Of a stretch of 64,000 bases of DNA, positions 47,947 through 56,651 are shown one piece after another. The translations under genes were made by a program, and so were the position numbers. Origin of the DNA: Candidatus Woesearchaeota archaeon (GTDB taxonomy: Archaea > Nanobdellota > Nanobdellia > Woesearchaeales > JACPBO01); assembly GCA_030651135.1 (NCBI GenBank), contig JAUSCS010000013.1:208188-272187 (forward strand), in the 5' to 3' direction. The notes under the pieces are model-generated. The model saw only the letters and a list, made by a program, of their open reading frames with translations, did not search any database and was not told where the DNA came from. The stretch's first letter is position 1. The number at the start of each line of letters is the position of its first letter.

Positions 47947-49866
47947 ATGATGCAAATAACCTTTCCGGATGGAACAAAGAGAGAATACAAAGAAGGCATA
48001 ACTCCGATAGAAATAATCAAAAAGGACATCGGAGAAGGATTAGCGAGAGCCGCATTGGCTGCAAAGATAAATGATAAACTAATAGATTTAAACACTCCGA
48101 TAAAAGAATCATGCAGCTTCAAAGTCATAACTTTCAAAGACAAGGAAGGTGTGGAAATTTTCAGGCACAGCACAGCGCATGTTTTGGCTCATGCTGTTAT
48201 TCAGCTTTTTCCTAAAGTAAAGCCGACCATAGGCCCTGTTGTTGAGGAAGGCTTCTATTATGATTTTGACGCAGATCCGTTCAAGCCGGAAGACATAAAG
48301 AAAATAGAAGAGAAGATGCACAACATTGTAAATCAGGATCTGCCTTTTGAAAGAATAGAATTGACAAAGGCAGAAGCGCAGAAATTATTCAAAAACAACC
48401 CATACAAGCTTGAACTGATTGAAGAGTTTGGCAAAGATTTGACTGCTTACAGACAGGGCGATTTTATAGATTTGTGCCGCGGCCCTCATGTTTCATCAAC
48501 AGGAAAAATAAAAGCATTCAAATTGACAAAAATTGCAGGAGCATATTGGAGAGGCGACATTAAAAACAAGCAATTGCAGAGAGTCTATGGAATAAGCTTC
48601 CCTGACTCCAAAGAACTTAATGATTATCTTAAGATGATCGAGGAAGCTAAGAAAAGAGACCATACAATAATCGGAAAGCAGCTCGACTTGTTTTCAATTC
48701 ATGAAGAAGGCCCTGGATTTACTTTCTGGCACAATAATGGAATGATTCTCAGAAACAAGCTTATTGATTATTGGAGAGAAGAGCACAGGAAAGCAGGATA
48801 TATTGAAGTATCCACTCCTACAATGCTGAACAGAGTGCTGTGGGAGAAAAGCGGGCATTGGAAGCTTTACCAGGATATGATGTATACAACAAGGATCGAT
48901 GATCAGGATTATGCCATAAAGCCGATGAACTGCCCTGGAGGAATGCTGATTTACAAGACAAAGGTACATTCTTACAGAGAGATGCCTTTAAGAGTGGGCG
49001 AGCTTGGCCATGTCCATCGCCATGAATTAAGCGGAGTGCTGCACGGCTTGTTCAGGGTACGAGCTTTTACACAGGATGATGCGCATATATTCTGCATACC
49101 TGAGCAGCTTGAAGATGAGATAATAAATGTTATTTCATTAATCAAGAAAATGCTTGCTGTATTTGGCTTTGAAAAATATTTTTTTACTTTATCTGTAAGA
49201 AGCGAAGAGAAAAAAGACAAGTATCTCGGAGATGATACGGGCTGGAAGAAAGCAGAAGATTCATTGAAGAGTGCATTAAATAAATTAAAAATACCTTTCA
49301 ATACATTGGCTGGAGAGGCAAAATTCTACGGCCCTTCATTGGATGTGCAGATAGCAGATGCTTTAGGCAGGAGATGGCAGTGCTCCACAATACAGGTTGA
49401 CTTTAACCTTCCTGAAAGATTTGACATAACTTATGAAGGAAAGGATGGAAAGCAGCACAGGCCGTTTATACTACACAGAGTTGTTTATGGCAGCCTTGAA
49501 AGGTTTATTGGAGTTTTAATAGAGCATTTTGCAGGAAGATTCCCGTTGTGGATCAGCCCATCGCAGATCATAATCCTGACAGTTGCAGACAGGTTCAATG
49601 ATTATGCTTTGGAATTGAAAAAGAAATTCGAGGAGCATGGCTTAAGAGCTGATATTGATTTGAGGGCAGAATCCATTCCAAAGAAAGTAAGGGATGCCCA
49701 GGTGCAGCAGATTCCATTGATCATAACTGTCGGCGAGAGGGAAATCAGGGACAAGACAATTTCAGTAAGGACATTGGACGGAAAGCTTGCGGATCTGAAG
49801 GTTGAAGATTTTATTAAAAAGGTCAAAGAGAATATTGAGAAGAAAGAGATAAGTGTGAAGTTTTAA
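47947..49866 (+). CDS. thrS: Threonyl-tRNA synthetase, bacterial type
   Basis: 639 residues. TGS domain (1-60), then the HxxxH editing domain (FRHSTAHVLAHAVIQLFP near 75), class II motifs (AIKPMNCPGGMLIY, RVGELGHVHRHELSGVLHGLFRVRAFTQDDAHIF, and GSLERFIGVLIEHFAG), and an anticodon-binding end. The editing domain is the bacterial/eukaryotic one, not the DTD-like one of many archaea, so it was probably gained from bacteria. TATA ATTTATAAATG near 47914. The tRNA-Thr at 4046 is a substrate. Confidence 0.95.
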   Translation: MMQITFPDGTKREYKEGITPIEIIKKDIGEGLARAALAAKINDKLIDLNTPIKESCSFKVITFKDKEGVEIFRHSTAHVLAHAVIQLFPKVKPTIGPVVEEGFYYDFDADPFKPEDIKKIEEKMHNIVNQDLPFERIELTKAEAQKLFKNNPYKLELIEEFGKDLTAYRQGDFIDLCRGPHVSSTGKIKAFKLTKIAGAYWRGDIKNKQLQRVYGISFPDSKELNDYLKMIEEAKKRDHTIIGKQLDLFSIHEEGPGFTFWHNNGMILRNKLIDYWREEHRKAGYIEVSTPTMLNRVLWEKSGHWKLYQDMMYTTRIDDQDYAIKPMNCPGGMLIYKTKVHSYREMPLRVGELGHVHRHELSGVLHGLFRVRAFTQDDAHIFCIPEQLEDEIINVISLIKKMLAVFGFEKYFFTLSVRSEEKKDKYLGDDTGWKKAEDSLKSALNKLKIPFNTLAGEAKFYGPSLDVQIADALGRRWQCSTIQVDFNLPERFDITYEGKDGKQHRPFILHRVVYGSLERFIGVLIEHFAGRFPLWISPSQIIILTVADRFNDYALELKKKFEEHGLRADIDLRAESIPKKVRDAQVQQIPLIITVGEREIRDKTISVRTLDGKLADLKVEDFIKKVKENIEKKEISVKF

Positions 49867-49875
49867 TAATATTTT

Positions 49876-50193
49876 TTATGTCAACTCTACTTTAAACGAA
49901 TGCGCTGTCAGAGCTTCTATTCTTATTTTTTTACCAACTTTTGCTCCAAACTCATGAAGCGCATCAGGCAATGTCAGGCCCATGGAGTTTCCTATTTTTA
50001 TTATCTTCCTTTCTGCATCCATAATCTGGTGCAATTGCTTTAATTTCGCATATTTTTCTGCCTGTTCCTTCGTCAATGTGGTAAAGCCGCATTTTGGGCA
50101 GACCATTGCTTCGGTTTCAAAATTGTCAAAAACCGTGGTTTTTTCTTCAAAATACCCCCCGCAATCGCATTTTATCTTCCTTTCTTTGGCCAT
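49876..50193 (-). CDS. Zinc-finger + AbrB-type antitoxin
   Basis: 105 residues. KIKCDCGGYFEEKTTVF and CPKCGFTTLTKEQ give a four-cysteine zinc ribbon, followed by IIKIGNSMGLTLPDALHEFG, an AbrB-like swapped-hairpin domain. The zinc-first plan and toxin-first order recall MqsRA-type modules, but with an AbrB DNA-binding part. The start overlaps the toxin gene end by 22 bases. Confidence 0.78.
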   Translation of the reverse strand: MAKERKIKCDCGGYFEEKTTVFDNFETEAMVCPKCGFTTLTKEQAEKYAKLKQLHQIMDAERKIIKIGNSMGLTLPDALHEFGAKVGKKIRIEALTAHSFKVELT

Positions 50194-50450
50194 GCTGTTT
50201 TCACCTCGATAAAATTGTCATGATACCTCACAATTACAGTGTAAGTCATATTTTCTTTGCCATAATATCTTTCAAAGCAAAGCTTGTTTGGCTCTTCGCA
50301 TTTCTCATCAAACATTTTTCCTGTTCTTATTGTTTCCTCGATTTTATCTAAATCGAGATTCCAGTATTCTTGCCTGTCAAATAAATGTGGATCAAATGTG
50401 ATCTCTGCTTTTGTCCTGTCTAATCTCTTTGCCAGCTCTTCTTTCCACAT
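50172..50450 (-). CDS. DUF4258-type toxin
   Basis: 92 residues. ITFDPHLFDRQEYWNLDLDKIEETIRTGKMFD, then CFERYYGKENMTYTVIVRYHDNFIEVKTAW: the RxxxxI-TG and ytVivr..d strands of DUF4258, a RelE/BrnT-like fold. First gene of the pair with the zinc-finger antitoxin; two GTTATAA boxes lie upstream. Confidence 0.78.
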   Translation of the reverse strand: MWKEELAKRLDRTKAEITFDPHLFDRQEYWNLDLDKIEETIRTGKMFDEKCEEPNKLCFERYYGKENMTYTVIVRYHDNFIEVKTAWPKKGR

Positions 50451-50466
50451 TATTTAAGCCTCTTTT

Positions 50467-50486
50467 GTTATAATGTATGTTATAAC
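50467..50486. promoter_or_regulatory. GTTATAA boxes upstream of the DUF4258 module
   Basis: GTTATAA (50467-50473) and the self-complementary GTTATAAC (50479-50486) form an operator-like pair 16 bases before the toxin start, next to TATA-like ATTTAAAC. Confidence 0.45.
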
Positions 50487-50520
50487 TACTATTTAAACAT
50501 TTCGTTTTATAAATGTCAGA

Positions 50521-50565
50521 AATTTTCCCGACTATGGCGCCGAATTCTTGAAGCGCATTAGCCAA
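50521..50565 (-). pseudogene. Remnant of an AbrB-type antitoxin
   Basis: Fifteen codons reading LANALQEFGAIVGKI match LPDALHEFGAKVGKK in the antitoxin at 49876-50193 (9 identities), and the DNA is also similar. No start, no zinc part. It lies between the two toxin-antitoxin pairs, evidence for past gain and decay of such genes here. Confidence 0.6.
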
Positions 50566-50572
50566 GAAGAAA

Positions 50573-50917
50573 TTACTCCAGAGCCAAACTAACTTTAATT
50601 GCCAGGTTTATTTTGCTCATCATTTCTGCATTCAATGCGCTGATCTTTTTTATAATCCTTGATTTATCGATTGTTCTTATTTGATTCAATAATATCGTAG
50701 AATCTTCTTTCAAATTAGATTCCTTTCTTGTTATTGCAACATTTGTCGGGAATTCTTTGCTGAATATTTTGGAAGTGATGGGGGCCACAATTGTTGTTGG
50801 GCTGTACTCATTCCCAGTATCATTTTGTATAACAGCGGCTGGCCTGATTTTGCCTTGTTCAGATCCAGTAACAGGCTCTAAATTGACTAGTACAATATCG
50901 CCTCTTTTTATCAGCAT
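50573..50917 (-). CDS. mazF: MazF/PemK-type toxin
   Basis: 114 residues from the ATG at 50915-50917. MLIKRGDIVLVNLEPVTGSEQGKIRPAAVIQND is the MazF entry with RP, followed by TIVAPITSK, STILLNQIRTIDKSRI. Members are sequence-specific ribonucleases. Starts 2 bases after the antitoxin stop. Confidence 0.92.
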   Translation of the reverse strand: MLIKRGDIVLVNLEPVTGSEQGKIRPAAVIQNDTGNEYSPTTIVAPITSKIFSKEFPTNVAITRKESNLKEDSTILLNQIRTIDKSRIIKKISALNAEMMSKINLAIKVSLALE

Positions 50918-50919
50918 TT

Positions 50920-51144
50920 TTATTTCCAAACTTTATCAGCATTTGACCATTCTTTGCTAACAGCCAAACTTTCTTTTGTCATTTCCTTGTAGCCTTCAAT
51001 TAACAATGACTTCTGCTCTCTTTTGCATTTTTCAGCAACATTCATGAGATTTAAGATGACTTCTTCGTAAGTCTCTTTGCCTGTTTCTTTAAGCCTATCA
51101 AGTTCGTTTTTCACATCTTCGTGAATTTGAATTGTTGTTGTCAT
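50920..51144 (-). CDS. Antitoxin for MazF, ribbon-helix-helix-like
   Basis: 74 residues. TTTIQIHEDVKNELDRLKETGKETYEEVILNLM has the strand-helix-helix plan of RHH/VapB-type antitoxins common in archaea; the C-terminal half is the probable toxin-binding arm. A 7-bp inverted repeat lies between the start and the TATA box. Confidence 0.83.
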   Translation of the reverse strand: MTTTIQIHEDVKNELDRLKETGKETYEEVILNLMNVAEKCKREQKSLLIEGYKEMTKESLAVSKEWSNADKVWK

Positions 51145-51149
51145 ACATT

Positions 51150-51166
51150 CTATAGTATAACTATAG
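51150..51166. promoter_or_regulatory. Inverted repeat, MazF module operator
   Basis: CTATAGT and ACTATAG are perfect arms around ATA, 5 bases upstream of the antitoxin ATG and just before the TATA box (AGTATATAAAC on the plus strand, read from the minus strand as GTTTATATACT). Confidence 0.62.
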
Positions 51167-51288
51167 TATATAAACTTTTTGTTTTTTGTTTCTATAATGG
51201 AAAAAACAAAAACTTATTAGCTGGTGAAACTCGGAATAACAGGATTCAACCATAAACATTTATAAACCAAAACTCATTCTTATATCCT

Positions 51289-52641
51289 ATGGTATTGGAC
51301 AGCCTCGGCTCTGCACTGAGAAACACACTGCAGAAGATCACAAAAGCCCTTTTTGTAGATGAAAGACTGATCAATGAGCTGATAAAAGACATACAAAAAG
51401 CATTGCTGGCAGCAGATGTAAATGTAAAGCTTGTCTTTGATCTTACAAAGAAAATAAAGGAAAGGGCATTAAAAGAGGAAGCCCCATCGGGATTGACAAA
51501 GAAAGAATATCTGATAAAGATTGTTTATGACGAACTGGCCAATTTCCTGGGAGGAGAGGGCGCCAAAATAGACATTGTAAAGAGGCCTTTCAAAATAATG
51601 CTTGTTGGATTGTTCGGAAATGGAAAAACAACAACAGCCGGAAAATTGGCAAAATTCTTCCAGAAGCGCGGCTTGAAAATCGCAGTGGTCCAGACTGACA
51701 CTTGGCGTCCGGCAGCATACGAACAGCTGGAGCAGCTGGCAAAGCAGATTAATGTTGATTTTTACGGGATAAAAAAAGAGAAAGATCCGATAAAAATCTA
51801 TTCTGAATTTGAAAAAAACATAAAAAAATATGATATTGCCATCATAGACACAGCAGGAAGGGATGCGCTGTCTGAAGATCTGATCGAAGAACTAAATAAA
51901 ATAAACAAAAAAATTCAGCCTGATGAAGTTCTGCTGACAATAGGCGGGGATTTGGGCCAGGCAGCTGAGTTGCAGGCAAAGAAATTCCATGAAACCTGCA
52001 ATGTGACTGGTGTTATTGTTACAAAACTCGACGGCACAGCAAAAGGAGGCGGTGCATTAATTGCCTGCTCAGTTACAGGAGCCAAGGTTAAATTTATCGG
52101 CGTGGGAGAAAAAATAGATGCTTTGGAAGAATTCAAGCCGAAAAACTTTGTCGGAAGATTGCTCGGCATGGGTGACTTAGAAGCATTGCTGGAAAAAGCA
52201 AAAGATGCTATAACAGAAGAGGAAGCAAAGGATCTGGGCAAGAGATTTCTAAAGGGCGAATACAACCTTATTGACCTTTACGAGCAGATGGAAGCAATGT
52301 CCAAAATGGGGCCAATAAGCAAGGTAATGGAGATGATACCTGGATTTTCACAATTGCAATTGCCAAAAGACGTGCTGCAGGTGCAGGAAGGCAAGCTTAA
52401 GAAATGGCGGTATGTGATGAACTCGATGACTAAGGAAGAGCTTGAAGATCCTGAAATAATAGATTCTGCAAGAACAGAAAGAATAGCAAAAGGAAGCGGC
52501 TGCTCAACAAGCGTTGTAAGAGAGCTTGTAAAGCAGTACAAGCAGAGCAAAAAGCTCGTCAAGTTATTGAAGGGACAGGGATCTCCTGAAAAACTTATGA
52601 AGAAGTTCCAGGGCAAAATGCCAAAAGGGTTTAAGTTCTAA
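51289..52641 (+). CDS. srp54: Signal recognition particle GTPase SRP54
   Basis: 450 residues. N domain (1-95), G domain with GLFGNGKTTT at 107-116, DTWRPAAYEQL near 142 and IDTAGRDA near 186, and the methionine-rich M domain (YEQMEAMSKMGPISKVMEMIPG near 326) that holds signal peptides and 7S RNA. Leaderless promoter, TATA ATTTATAAACC near 51260. Delivers the secreted proteins such as those at 56652 and 61916. Confidence 0.96.
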   Translation: MVLDSLGSALRNTLQKITKALFVDERLINELIKDIQKALLAADVNVKLVFDLTKKIKERALKEEAPSGLTKKEYLIKIVYDELANFLGGEGAKIDIVKRPFKIMLVGLFGNGKTTTAGKLAKFFQKRGLKIAVVQTDTWRPAAYEQLEQLAKQINVDFYGIKKEKDPIKIYSEFEKNIKKYDIAIIDTAGRDALSEDLIEELNKINKKIQPDEVLLTIGGDLGQAAELQAKKFHETCNVTGVIVTKLDGTAKGGGALIACSVTGAKVKFIGVGEKIDALEEFKPKNFVGRLLGMGDLEALLEKAKDAITEEEAKDLGKRFLKGEYNLIDLYEQMEAMSKMGPISKVMEMIPGFSQLQLPKDVLQVQEGKLKKWRYVMNSMTKEELEDPEIIDSARTERIAKGSGCSTSVVRELVKQYKQSKKLVKLLKGQGSPEKLMKKFQGKMPKGFKF

Positions 52642-52682
52642 GATAGTTTCTGAAATAAAACAAAAAACAAGCTAAAATCTGT

Positions 52683-52754
52683 TTAGTCGTCCCCAAAATC
52701 GCCATCATCTTTATCGGGTTCACCATCTGGTTCTTCGCCATCTAAATATTGCAT
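52683..52754 (-). CDS. 23-residue acidic micro-protein
   Basis: MQYLDGEEPDGEPDKDDGDF plus GDD. GGGGTG lies about 6 bases before the ATG and a TATA box (ATTTATAAATAAAT, about 52799-52812) gives a transcript start near 52778, so promoter, ribosome site and start agree. Nearly half the residues are Asp or Glu. The frame lies between srp54 and lhr. Real expression is inferred. Confidence 0.5.
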   Translation of the reverse strand: MQYLDGEEPDGEPDKDDGDFGDD

Positions 52755-52879
52755 ATTAGCACCCCCTATTGTTTAATGTTGTTCCAGCAGTATTGTCAGA
52801 TTTATTTATAAATGTTTTGCTTTTCAGTTTCACAAATTTAAGACATATCTTTTTAAACCTGTTTCCATTCTTTCTCATA

Positions 52880-55468
52880 ATGCTCGAATTCAAGGAAAAG
52901 CCAAACACAGCCGAGGAAATAGACAATATTTTAAACCCTATTGTAAAAAAATGGTTTTACAGCAGATTCAAGGCTTATTCCCTGCCGCAGTTGTATGGTG
53001 TTATGGAAATACACAGCAGGAAAAATATCCTGATTTCAGCTCCGACAGGAGCAACAAAAACATTAACTGGATTCCTGTCAATTTTAAACGAGCTTGTTGA
53101 TTCCTCTGAAAAAAGCATTCTGGAAGACAAGATATACTGCATTTACATTTCGCCTTTGAAGGCATTGTCAAATGACATTCTTGTAAACCTTGTGCAGCCA
53201 TTGAAAGAAATGGAAGCAATAGCAGATAAAAAATTAAACATCAGGGTTGGAGTCAGAACAGGCGATACAACAGCAGCAGAGAAATCAAAGATGCTCAAAA
53301 CCCCGCCGCACATATTGATAACCACTCCCGAAAGCCTTGCATTAATGCTTTCTTCTTCAAAATTTGTAGAGCATCTTAAAAATGTGCAGTGGTGCATTAT
53401 TGATGAGATCCATGCACTGGCTGAGAACAAGCGCGGAGTTCATCTTTCTTTGTCAGTTGAAAGGCTGGCAGCATTATCCTCGCATATGACAAGAATCGGA
53501 TTATCTGCTACAATTTCTCCTCTAGAAGAGATTGCAAAATTTCTTGTTGGCTATGATGAAGGAAAAGTTAGAGATTGTGTTATTGTTGATGTACAGTTCA
53601 TAAAAGAATTGGATTTAAAAGTTTTATCTCCTGTTGAAAATTTGATTGACATTGAATATGCATATATGCATGACGCGCTTTATACTTTAATAGACAAGCT
53701 TGTGCAGGATCACAAAACAACACTGATATTTACAAATACAAGGAGCGCAACTGAAAGAGTTGTCGATCACCTGAAAGAAAAATTTCCTAAAAATTATACA
53801 GAAAACATTGGTGCGCATCATGGCAGCCTGAGCAAATTCCTGAGGCAAAACATTGAGCAAAGATTAAGGGAAGGAAAAATAAAGGTTGTTGTCTGCTCAA
53901 CCTCGCTTGAATTAGGCATAGACATCGGCTTTATTGATTTGGTGATTCTTCTCGGCTCTCCTAAATCGGTTGCCAGGGCATTGCAGAGAACAGGAAGAAG
54001 CGGCCACCAGTTGCATTCCAAAACAATGGGCAGGATAATTGTGCTTGACAGGGATGATCTGATAGAATGCGCTGTTCTGCTTAAATCTGCAGTTGAAAGA
54101 AAAATAGACAAGATACATATTCCGGTTAACTGCCTTGATGTCCTTGCGCAGCAGATATTTGGCATTGCAATTGCGGACAAGATCCAGATAAATGATTTGT
54201 TCAGGATGATAAGGTCATCATACTGCTATAAAGATCTTCCATGGGAGGATTTTCTCGAGATAATAAAATATCTTTCAGGGGAATTTGCAAGCCTGGAATC
54301 AAGGCACGTCTATGCAAAGATATGGCATGACAAGGAAACAGGAATGATCGGAAGAAGAGGCAGGCTCAGCAGAGTTCTTTATATGACGAATATCGGAACA
54401 ATTCCTGAAGAAATGTTCATAACAGTAAAAGTTGGCGAGGAAACAATAGGCCATTTGGATGAAGGATTTTTGGAAAAATTAAGGCAGGGTGACAGTTTTG
54501 TTTTGGGCGGAAATGTTTATGAATTCAAGTTCAGCAGGGGAATGGTTGCCCAGGTTTCAGCCAGCGTGCACAGGCCGCCAACTATTCCGTCATGGATCAG
54601 CGAGATGCTGCCTTTATCTTTTGACCTTGCTCTCGATATCGGCAGATTCAGAAGATTGATGAGCGAGAAATTCTGCGCAAACAAAACAAAAGATGAAATA
54701 CTCGAATTCATAAATTCCTATCTTTATGTTGACAAATATGCTGCTAACTCAATTTACGAATATTTCAGGGAGCAGTTTGAATATGCAACAATTCCAAGCG
54801 ACAAAAGGATAATTGTAGAGCATTTCAATAATGAGAACGGCAGCCATTTGATATTTCATTCTTTGTTCGGAAGAAGGGTCAATGACTGCCTGTCAAGAGC
54901 CATCGCATATATCGCAGGGCAATTATCGCACCATGATGTTGAAATCGGAATGAATGACAACGGGTTTTTTATAAGAACTAAAAAAGGAATAAGTATTGAG
55001 CAGATAATCAAAGTCCTGAAAAAATCAAATTTTGATGAAATTGCAAAGCTTTCAATAGAGCAGACTGAAATTTTGAAGAGAAGATTCAGGCATTGCGCAG
55101 CGCGTGCTTTGATGATATTGAGGAATTACAAAGGCCATCAGAAAAGGGTTGGAAGGCAGCAGGTCAGCTCTATGATACTGATGTCTGCATTAAAAAGAAT
55201 CAGCAACAATTTTCCGATATTGAAGGAAGCAAGACGGGAAGTTTTAGAGGATCTGATGGATGTCCAGAATGCAAAGCTCGTGATTGATCAGGTAAATGAA
55301 GGAAAAATAAAAATCGAGGAGATAACAACAACTGTGCCAAGCCCGTTTGCATTTAATCTGATCATACAGGGCTACACAGATGTTCTTAAGATGGAAGACA
55401 GAATGGAGTTTCTGAAGAGGATGCATCAGATGGTGATGGCGAAGATAGCGCTGAAGAAAAATGACTGA
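52880..55468 (+). CDS. lhr: Lhr-type DEAD/H helicase
   Basis: 862 residues from the ATG at 52880, chosen for the TATA box (TTTTTAAACC, 52850-52859); the longer frame would add a hydrophobic N-terminus. Walker A APTGATKT at 54-61, where the usual GK step is TK; DEIH at 175-178; STSLELGIDIG near 345 and QRTGRSGHQ near 372 are motifs V and VI; winged-helix and Lhr C-terminal domains follow. It translocates on DNA in repair. A COG1407 phosphoesterase, often an Lhr partner, lies at 60759. Confidence 0.93.
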   Translation: MLEFKEKPNTAEEIDNILNPIVKKWFYSRFKAYSLPQLYGVMEIHSRKNILISAPTGATKTLTGFLSILNELVDSSEKSILEDKIYCIYISPLKALSNDILVNLVQPLKEMEAIADKKLNIRVGVRTGDTTAAEKSKMLKTPPHILITTPESLALMLSSSKFVEHLKNVQWCIIDEIHALAENKRGVHLSLSVERLAALSSHMTRIGLSATISPLEEIAKFLVGYDEGKVRDCVIVDVQFIKELDLKVLSPVENLIDIEYAYMHDALYTLIDKLVQDHKTTLIFTNTRSATERVVDHLKEKFPKNYTENIGAHHGSLSKFLRQNIEQRLREGKIKVVVCSTSLELGIDIGFIDLVILLGSPKSVARALQRTGRSGHQLHSKTMGRIIVLDRDDLIECAVLLKSAVERKIDKIHIPVNCLDVLAQQIFGIAIADKIQINDLFRMIRSSYCYKDLPWEDFLEIIKYLSGEFASLESRHVYAKIWHDKETGMIGRRGRLSRVLYMTNIGTIPEEMFITVKVGEETIGHLDEGFLEKLRQGDSFVLGGNVYEFKFSRGMVAQVSASVHRPPTIPSWISEMLPLSFDLALDIGRFRRLMSEKFCANKTKDEILEFINSYLYVDKYAANSIYEYFREQFEYATIPSDKRIIVEHFNNENGSHLIFHSLFGRRVNDCLSRAIAYIAGQLSHHDVEIGMNDNGFFIRTKKGISIEQIIKVLKKSNFDEIAKLSIEQTEILKRRFRHCAARALMILRNYKGHQKRVGRQQVSSMILMSALKRISNNFPILKEARREVLEDLMDVQNAKLVIDQVNEGKIKIEEITTTVPSPFAFNLIIQGYTDVLKMEDRMEFLKRMHQMVMAKIALKKND

Positions 55469-55510
55469 AATTAAAAACATTTAAATATATTGATAACCAA
55501 AAGAGGCATT

Positions 55511-56605
55511 ATGTTCGAAAAATTCACCAAAAAGCCATTTAAAGACCGTTTAAAAGATACAGCCTTCTTATTTAAGAATTCCTTTACAATTATTGGCAAG
55601 GGCAGGGACATTAAAAAACCAACAATCAATATGGTCATTTTTTCAGCATTAATTACGACATTGATATTTGGTTCTATCTTGCTCTTCATCCTTAAGTTTG
55701 TTTTGGCTGGAATATTTGTTTTGCTTTTTGCTGTTCTTATTTTGATTCCTTTCAGATTTTTCTATAATGTCCGCCAAAAGGCAGATCAAAGCTGGCTTGT
55801 TTATAGCACATTGTGCGGCAAGGATATAAGCTACAAGGATGCTCATCTTCACACAAGGTCTGAAAAATGGAAGTTAAGATTAATCGCTTTTGTTGATATT
55901 TTAATGAGATATGCAGGAAGCCAAAGAGGTGAGAAGAAGGGCATTCTTGGCTTTTTAATTAATTTATTTCTTACTGTATTAGTTGAAATTTGGGATTTGC
56001 TGAGCCATTACATGCTTCCAGCAGTCGTGATAGAGCAGAAGCCACTAAAAGATATTGTTCCGGAGCTTAAGGCCCTTAGAAATAATGTTCCTGCAGCATT
56101 AGCCGGTGTATTTGGAATAGACTTTGTAGGCAATGTTATAGGCCTTCTGCTTATTCCAATCTATTTGGTTTTTCTCGCAATCTCAGTAGGAATTGGCTAT
56201 TTAATTTCATTAGTGACCCAAAATACCGCAATCACAATCAGCGGGTTTTCATTTTCATGGGTGCCGATTTTAATAATGATGTACATTATATTTATTATCG
56301 GAGGCATTCTTGGAAAATTTGTTGAATCGATTAAAGTGATTTATTTTACAATATTTTATACTTCAATAACAAGGCCAATGGCCATTATCCCATCTATACG
56401 AAATGAGCTAACAAATTATTTGTTAATGAAAAAATCAGATTTTGAACCACAATCGCCACGGGACCAATATATTGGCCAATTAACAGCTTATATTGAGCAA
56501 TACATTAATAGCGGCCACTCAAGAGAGCAAATAAGACACTTTCTTCTAGCCAAGGGCTACCCTGCAAAAGATATTACTGCTGCATTCAATCTTGCGAAAA
56601 AGTAG
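55511..56605 (+). CDS. Multi-pass membrane protein with C-terminal helical motif
   Basis: 364 residues from the ATG at 55511, with TATA ATTTAAATATATT about 25 bases upstream. About six helices (near 50-80, 150-175, 195-245 and 255-285), a DUF-like IPFRFFYNVRQKADQSWLVY loop, and the end QLTAYIEQYINSGHSREQIRHFLLAKGYPAKDI, a UBA-like motif common at the ends of archaeal membrane proteins. Function unknown. Confidence 0.68.
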   Translation: MFEKFTKKPFKDRLKDTAFLFKNSFTIIGKGRDIKKPTINMVIFSALITTLIFGSILLFILKFVLAGIFVLLFAVLILIPFRFFYNVRQKADQSWLVYSTLCGKDISYKDAHLHTRSEKWKLRLIAFVDILMRYAGSQRGEKKGILGFLINLFLTVLVEIWDLLSHYMLPAVVIEQKPLKDIVPELKALRNNVPAALAGVFGIDFVGNVIGLLLIPIYLVFLAISVGIGYLISLVTQNTAITISGFSFSWVPILIMMYIIFIIGGILGKFVESIKVIYFTIFYTSITRPMAIIPSIRNELTNYLLMKKSDFEPQSPRDQYIGQLTAYIEQYINSGHSREQIRHFLLAKGYPAKDITAAFNLAKK

Positions 56606-56651
56606 TTTTCCGAAATATTTAAATAAAAGCATTGAAATAAGTAATTACCTG

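Noticed and set aside
52769..52879. N-terminal hydrophobic extension of Lhr
   Set aside because: It would place a membrane-like segment on a helicase and begin upstream of the TATA box; the ATG at 52880 fits the promoter.
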